This document shows, one piece after another, positions 59,801 to 64,000 of a DNA stretch of 64,000 bases (the first letter of the stretch is position 1; each line of letters starts with the position of its first letter). A program made the position numbers and the translations under genes. A model generated the notes under the pieces. The model saw nothing but the letters and a program-made list of their open reading frames with translations, made no database searches and was not told the origin of the DNA. The DNA is taken from contig NC_084597.1 of NCBI RefSeq assembly GCF_033807715.1, forward strand, positions 12,128,670-12,192,669, given 5' to 3'. This stretch comes from Cololabis saira (Eukaryota > Chordata > Actinopteri > Beloniformes > Belonidae).

Positions 59801-62800
59801 GAACATAACGTTGAGGAAGCTCACAGAAAAAGAGCAGCAAATGCTGGAGTCACCCAGCCATCCAAAGGTAAAACATTGTTTTTTTTCTTCCCTATATCAC
59901 ACGCTATTTATTTGTTTTATTCTGTCAATGTCATCTATTTTGTCGCATTAACTGTTGGTTTGTTACCCCAGCTTGCATTGTGATCCTCACATCATCCAGC
60001 ACTTAAAGACCTGTAGATGCTCTTTGTTAGTGTCTGAAAGTGTGGATCCCCCTCTTTTAACTTTATTGTTCCTCTTATTTATGTGTAAATTGGCTGTATA
60101 GTTTGAAACAATTCCACAGATAATTCCACTTCTTTGGGGAATTTGATATTACCATGGAATCAATTAAAATTTGAATGAACCATTCCTGTATTTGAACACA
60201 TTTTGTCCGATTGGAACCAGTAAAAATATGTTGAATGAAGAGATATTTCTATAGCTGTACATAGGGGTGGGCGATATGGCAAAAATATCATATCACGATT
60301 TTTTACAAATACAATCACAATTTTCGATTTTACCACGATCTTAAATTGAAAAAAGAAAACAGACAATTGGAAAAGTATTTATGGCTGGGCACCTCGTACC
60401 GCAGGTCAGCTACTTTAAGCAGGCGTTTACACCCCTCATCTTTGGACCGTCTTTAACGGTACCATGTCCTTTGCGAGATAAAAGGTAACAGCTTCTGTTA
60501 CATCTTTCCATCGCTTGCTCGACTTGTCAAATGCCTATTCATGTTGTTTGTTTTGGTCTCATGCTAGCTGCTGCCTCCGCCTGCGATGTCGCTGGGCTTC
60601 CTCTTTCAGCATAGAACTGCAATTTATAGAATGTGTCCTAAACCTAGACCATCCCACGATCTCTGCAGTTTGTAAGATTTTGTCTTCACATTGTAATCCT
60701 TCACCATCTAATATCGTCATATTGCCCACCCTTAGCTGTACTTATTGTTATCACTTAATTATATTCATACCTAAGGAAATAAAAAAAAGATTGATAGTTC
60801 TGAATTTGTCAAAGTACAAAAGCTCTTACTACATCCATTGCAGCCATTCAGCCAGCTTTCTTCTTTATCAGCAATATCATAGATATATCTTTATAATGTT
60901 GGGTTAAAATACTTATTTCTGACCTTCTCTGCACTCTGCATGGGGCCTCATCTATAAAGCTTGCTTGCGCAGAAAAAGCGCCTGAAAGTTGCGGAAGCCG
61001 CCTTCTACGCAAATCCTCGGATCTAAAAAGAAAAAACTAACCGAAAAATCTGCTCATCTTTACGGCAACTCGGACCCTCCCGTAAGAATTTACTTAAGAC
61101 ACGGGGAACTGGCGACGCAGGCTGTGAGGGGGTGAAATGAAGCCAGATTCATGTAATACCCTTAATAATGTCATCACATATCACAACATATATCAGACTT
61201 AAAATAATAAAATAATAAAATAAAATAAAATAGCGCTCATCGTGTTCCTCTGTGTGTGAAGCTCAGTCAGTCAGGACTCTGCTGCTGCTGGAGCTGCAGC
61301 CTCTTCTTCACCCGCTTTAGGACAGAACAAATGAGGGGCTGCATTTAGGGAGCCCCACGGAGCCCCTAAAGGGACTCAGTTTTTTTTTCATATATATGAG
61401 TTTTACGCGCGCGTGAAACCTTTACGTGCAGGTGTATGGTGCCTAAATTATGGTCCCGCGTTAAACGACGCAGAGCCTACGGCGTAGGGTACGCGGCGAC
61501 ACGCACCTACGCCGTAGGCCCTGCGTTGGCGTAACGCAGAACCATAAACCCGCCCTGAGCAGCTCTGAGGGGAGACGGGAGAGGAGGAAGGGTAACGGGA
61601 GGTGAAGCGGGGCTGCGGGGCCGTTTTCGTATCGCTTTCATACAGTGTCTTGATAATTTGCAATTTAAGGCTGAGCCTACCGTTAGTTTTTAAACTGTAA
61701 AAAGTAAGGGGAAAAAAAACATGATTTTGAAAAGACGGGGGACGTGTGTCCCCCTGTTGCGCCGGGGCACTCACGGCGTTTAGCGCAGCAACGGCGTGCT
61801 GCCACTCACTCGCTTTATTTTATTGTATACTATTTATATACTTATTCTAACTTTTACTGTGACCACCAAATAATGTGGTTTTTCTGTCCTCCACATCATC
61901 TACAACATCTAGGTCTCCGTGAAAGTCAGTCTCACGGTGGCTGACACCCTCTCTGACGCCTAACAGGCTGCAGGAAGCCACTGCGCATGCTCAGTAGGCT
62001 CATCCATATGCATTTATGGGCGTGTAGAGGGCGGGATATTCAGCTGCGCAACCTTCCAGCTGGACTGTGATTCATAAAGGAACGTTGCGTGCACATGGTT
62101 TTATTGATCCGGATTTTTTTTTGCGCCCGGCATTTTCGGCTTTTGAGCGTACGTACACTTTTAGTATGACTCCTACGCAGTCCATTTTAAATGAGGCCCC
62201 ATTATCCAACTTGCTACCGTTGGTGTTTTTCCACATCACCACATTCTGCTGTTTCGTATAGTGAACAGCTCCTGACAATGTATCGATTTGATTCTTACTA
62301 AGAGTTAATGAGTAAATATTGGCTTATGTTACATTCAAAATAAAGATATTAATTTCAACAGTTTTGGTGCTAACTTACACCTCATCTTTGTTTTGGCCAA
62401 ACTCAAACCCTCAACACTTTGCTTTCTCATTTTAAGATGAAAAACCGTAATAATAAAAGAGAGCTTTAAGTGTATTGTGGGGCTACCTGTTTAATTCTCT
62501 TTTGTAAATATTATGGAGTTGTCTTGCACTCTATTTTTGAGTCATTCTTGAAGCTTTTCAGTGTAACCTTTGTCCACATCAGATAGGATCAGATCTATCT
62601 CCTTTCTGGAAGGAGATATCTGTATCTGTAACCTTGACTTGTCTGCTGCTCTTCCTGTTTGTATCCCCTTTCCAACTGAAATACCTTCCCTGTGTGCTTC
62701 TTGGATGCTAGTCTCCCTCCAAATGGTACTGGAAGCTTGTTCCTGTAAGTGTAAATGCTTGAAATCTCCTGTGCCAGTGTATGTGTGTTGTTTGTGTTGT

Positions 62801-63809
62801 AAAGTGTGTTGTGTGTGTTGTGTGTGTGTTGAGCTGAGGTAAAAGTAGACTTTAGAAGGATGAAGAATGAAAGGTTAAGAACATATTACCGTACACAACA
62901 TATATGTTTGGTATGTAGTACCAATCATATTATATGTTGACATATAAAAGTGTGTTGGTGGTGAAGATGACACAGTGCCCCTTAGTGGCAAAAGATGGAA
63001 CATCACATGCATAAAGCTTGTTTCCATGCTCATTTACACATTTGGCCAAACTCTGAACCTTTTTCAATTCCATCATCTATTACCTGCCTCCTCTAAAACA
63101 TCCACACTGAGTTGAAGATAAGTATTAAACACTTGTAACACTTCACGACCGCTATATTTGGAGCATCCTTTTTATATCGATCCATTCTTTCTTCATTTCA
63201 TTATTAATTTCCTCCCCATCATTTGTTTCTTCCCTCCCCAGCCTGATTTATTGCATGGTCTGGCCGCTGGCTTATTGGACCCTGTGAACCTCTCTCGTGT
63301 GGTAATATACCATTTCAGTTCATTCTAATCGTTATTGTTTTTCCCTGTCATATCCACAAATCACTAAATTAACACAGTGCAGGTAAGGACACACATTGAT
63401 GTTCCACATCAGAGGCCAAATTTATGAGACACTCTATTAAAAGACTAAACTCCAACAGATCTAACATGATACCAGATAAAAGCCATGACGCACCAAACAT
63501 CAGTTAGATACACCTGATCTACGGCATGTATTTTAAGGAGAGGCAGTGGATGGTTTACAAAATGAGATTACTTGCGTTTGTCTGGGACAAGTGAGCATGT
63601 GACTCAGTGTTTTATGCGATAATTGGGTGGTCATTACGTAAACCTGAACCCTCACTTTTTTTTGAAGGTGCGTTACCGTAGAGATCATCTGTTGGGTTGC
63701 ACGGCTCAGCACTTCCCCTTGTTGGAAGACCTGGCGGAGGATGCCTGTGATGGCAAAGCTCTGCTGACTTTGATCCACTTCTATTGCCCACAAATTGTTA
63801 GACTGGAAG
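47650..63809 (+). CDS. camsap1: CAMSAP1, N-terminal part (six exons; gene continues past window)
   Basis: Calmodulin-regulated spectrin-associated protein, which binds and stabilises microtubule minus ends. Exons: 47650-47857, 57698-57960, 59419-59577, 59799-59867, 63242-63301, 63668-63809. All have GT-AG introns and join in frame. The N-terminal block [20 protein letters not shown] matches the CAMSAP start. It is followed by [20 protein letters not shown], the segment [30 protein letters not shown] and the start of the CH domain ([19 protein letters not shown]). Paralogue choice rests on the ESPSHPK linker resembling human CAMSAP1 and on synteny with notch1. The calmodulin-binding, coiled-coil and CKK regions are outside the window. 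Confidence 0.92.
47948..48559 (-). mobile_element. hAT-like MITE (TAGGGCTGGG family) in camsap1 intron 1
   Basis: 612 bp, inverted relative to 12454-13067. It has a perfect target duplication GCTCTTAG (47940-47947 and 48560-48567). Both copies share most of their interior. Confidence 0.92.
48568..51366 (+). other. camsap1 intron 1, unremarkable part
   Basis: 2.8 kb of AT-rich sequence. I see no gene, named repeat or long ORF. Confidence 0.6.
51367..51585 (+). repeat. 3' fragment of the GGGCCCGAGCAC repeat family
   Basis: It has one unit-like stretch (TTTTGAATGGTTTAATATAG, AGAGTCGTGGATGGTGTCAT) and the family end GAGGGCCCGTTCATCGCTGC plus TTGCAGCTTTAAT, as at 28430. Confidence 0.8.
51768..53912 (-). 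pseudogene. RTE-type LINE (Rex3-like) endonuclease and RT fragment
   Basis: Minus-strand ORFs run in order from 53912 to 51678. The endonuclease comes first ([40 protein letters not shown]), then the linker ([19 protein letters not shown]) and RT ([84 protein letters not shown]). Frameshifts separate the ORFs. A GGAT-type tail at 51768-51790 resembles the 3' end of RTE elements. The Rex3 label is from motif memory and would need a library search. Confidence 0.85.
53913..56070 (+). other. camsap1 intron 1, unremarkable part
   Basis: No gene or named repeat. There is a short poly-C run near 54086-54096 and AT-rich stretches. Confidence 0.6.
56084..57598 (-). mobile_element. 5'-truncated L1-type LINE close to camsap1 exon 2
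   Basis: Minus-strand ORF2 C-terminal region, open for about 370 codons ([40 protein letters not shown]; the zinc-like [19 protein letters not shown]). It has AATAAA and a poly(A) tail, seen as a T run at 56084. It is flanked by a 13-bp target duplication AAAAAAAAGTAAC (56071-56083 and 57599-57611). The ORF beyond 57611 is read-through into native intron. Confidence 0.88.
57698..57960 (+). CDS. camsap1: camsap1 exon 2
   Basis: 263 bp after TCTCCAG. It encodes [20 protein letters not shown], the conserved [16 protein letters not shown] and [16 protein letters not shown], ending SSPIKM in phase 0. Confidence 0.95.
57961..59418 (+). other. camsap1 intron 2
   Basis: 1.46 kb of AT-rich sequence with a T run at 58842-58864. 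No repeat or gene recognised. Confidence 0.6.
59419..59577 (+). CDS. camsap1: camsap1 exon 3
   Basis: 159 bp after CTCCCAG. It encodes [20 protein letters not shown] and ends AMVFWINK in phase 0 before GTAATA. A (CATC)n tract follows 12 bp into the intron. Confidence 0.95.
59590..59664. repeat. (ATCC)n microsatellite
   Basis: About 19 units of ATCC, starting 12 bp after camsap1 exon 3. The Met-Asp-Gly-Trp ORFs over it are artefacts. Confidence 0.95.
59799..59867 (+). CDS. camsap1: camsap1 exon 4
   Basis: 69 bp, phase 0. It encodes [20 protein letters not shown] and ends HPK, aligning with the human linker that ends ESPAHQK. Confidence 0.92.
60261..60733. mobile_element. hAT-like MITE (GGGTGGGCGATATG family) in camsap1 intron 4
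   Basis: 473 bp with ends ATAGGGGTGGGCGATATGG and CATATTGCCCACCCTT and a perfect target duplication AGCTGTAC (60253-60260 and 60734-60741). Confidence 0.88.
60941..62201. mobile_element. MITE with GGGGCCTCAT ends, containing a GC-rich palindrome
   Basis: 1261 bp with ends TGGGGCCTCATCTATAAA and TTTAAATGAGGCCCCA. A palindromic repeat at 61447-61553 (GAGCCTACGGCGTAGGGTAC against CTACGCCGTAGGCCCTGCG) sits within and also occurs at 40545. The superfamily is not assigned; Harbinger-like is a guess. Confidence 0.75.
62202..63241 (+). other. camsap1 intron 4, remaining part
   Basis: AT-rich, with TGTGTTG-type simple repeats around 62780-62830. No gene or named repeat. Confidence 0.6.
63242..63301 (+). 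CDS. camsap1: camsap1 exon 5, small in-frame cassette
   Basis: 60 bp, phase 0 on both sides, with acceptor CCTCCCCAG and donor GTAATA. It encodes 20 residues starting [14 protein letters not shown]. The canonical human CAMSAP1 joins the flanking exons directly (HQK then VRYRRE), so this is probably alternatively spliced. Its reality rests on good splice sites and open frame only. Confidence 0.65.
63668..63809 (+). CDS. camsap1: camsap1 exon 6, start of CH domain
   Basis: 142 bp. It encodes [20 protein letters not shown] and [16 protein letters not shown], ending phase 1 before GTACAG. It matches the CAMSAP CH domain entry. Confidence 0.95.
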
Positions 63810-63919
63810 GTACAGTAACACAGACGGCTAGATCCACTGCAGGTTTTTTTTTTTTTAATTCATTATTGTGGTTGTTGTTATATTTTTTTTCTTCTTTCTT
63901 TAAAAAAAATATATTATCT

Positions 63920-64000
63920 ACGACGGAGTATTAGGGCCAAACAAAAAAACAAAAAAAGGAAATTACGAGAATAAAGTCATAATGTAATGAGAATAAAGTC
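63920..64000 (+). mobile_element. MITE with 22-bp tandem arms, copy 3 (cut by window end)
   Basis: It starts ACGACGGAGTATTAGGGCC and enters GAGAATAAAGTC units, as at 14000 and 45889. The rest is outside the window. Confidence 0.8.

Overview
The window is nuclear DNA from a bony fish (teleost). It has short exons with GT-AG introns, two vertebrate genes in the order seen at human 9q34.3 (NOTCH1 then CAMSAP1), and dense teleost-type repeats: hAT-like MITEs, L1-, L2- and RTE-type LINEs, BEL/Pao fragments and long microsatellites. No species is named, because nothing in the sequence decides it.

Positions 1-23757 hold the 3' four-fifths of notch1 on the + strand. I could place 31 exons, corresponding to human exons 4 (partial) to 34. 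They encode EGF repeats 5-36, three LNR modules, the heterodimerisation domain with a furin site, the transmembrane segment, RAM, the ankyrin repeats, a shortened transactivation region and the PEST tail, followed by the 3' UTR and poly(A) signal. Most exon lengths equal the human ones and every junction keeps frame. The introns hold many hAT-like MITEs, several with perfect 8-bp target duplications. One MITE family carries an expanded GAAA/TGAGCC minisatellite.

Positions 23760-46790 are intergenic and repeat-rich. They hold a tandemly duplicated BEL/Pao pol fragment, a block of 128-bp tandem repeats, a BEL/Pao reverse transcriptase fragment, several MITEs, an IS630-like transposase remnant and LINE fragments. 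On the minus strand at 33453-38623 I assembled a nine-exon gene. It joins in frame into a predicted protein of about 364 residues: a Ulp1/SENP-type (C48) cysteine protease with His, Asp, Gln and Cys in place, followed by a C-terminal PHD finger. Introns split it so finely that a plain ORF scan does not show it.

Positions 46790-64000 hold the 5' part of camsap1 on the + strand: a first exon with an Asp/Gly-rich leader, a long first intron with LINE insertions, and exons for the N-terminal part and the start of the CH domain. One of these is a 60-bp exon that looks optional. The gene runs off the window.

The features most worth a second look are the antisense protease-PHD gene; an inverted pair of MITEs that hugs notch1 exons 14-16 and could drive back-splicing; and the 128-bp array carrying GC-box and CCAAT-like motifs.
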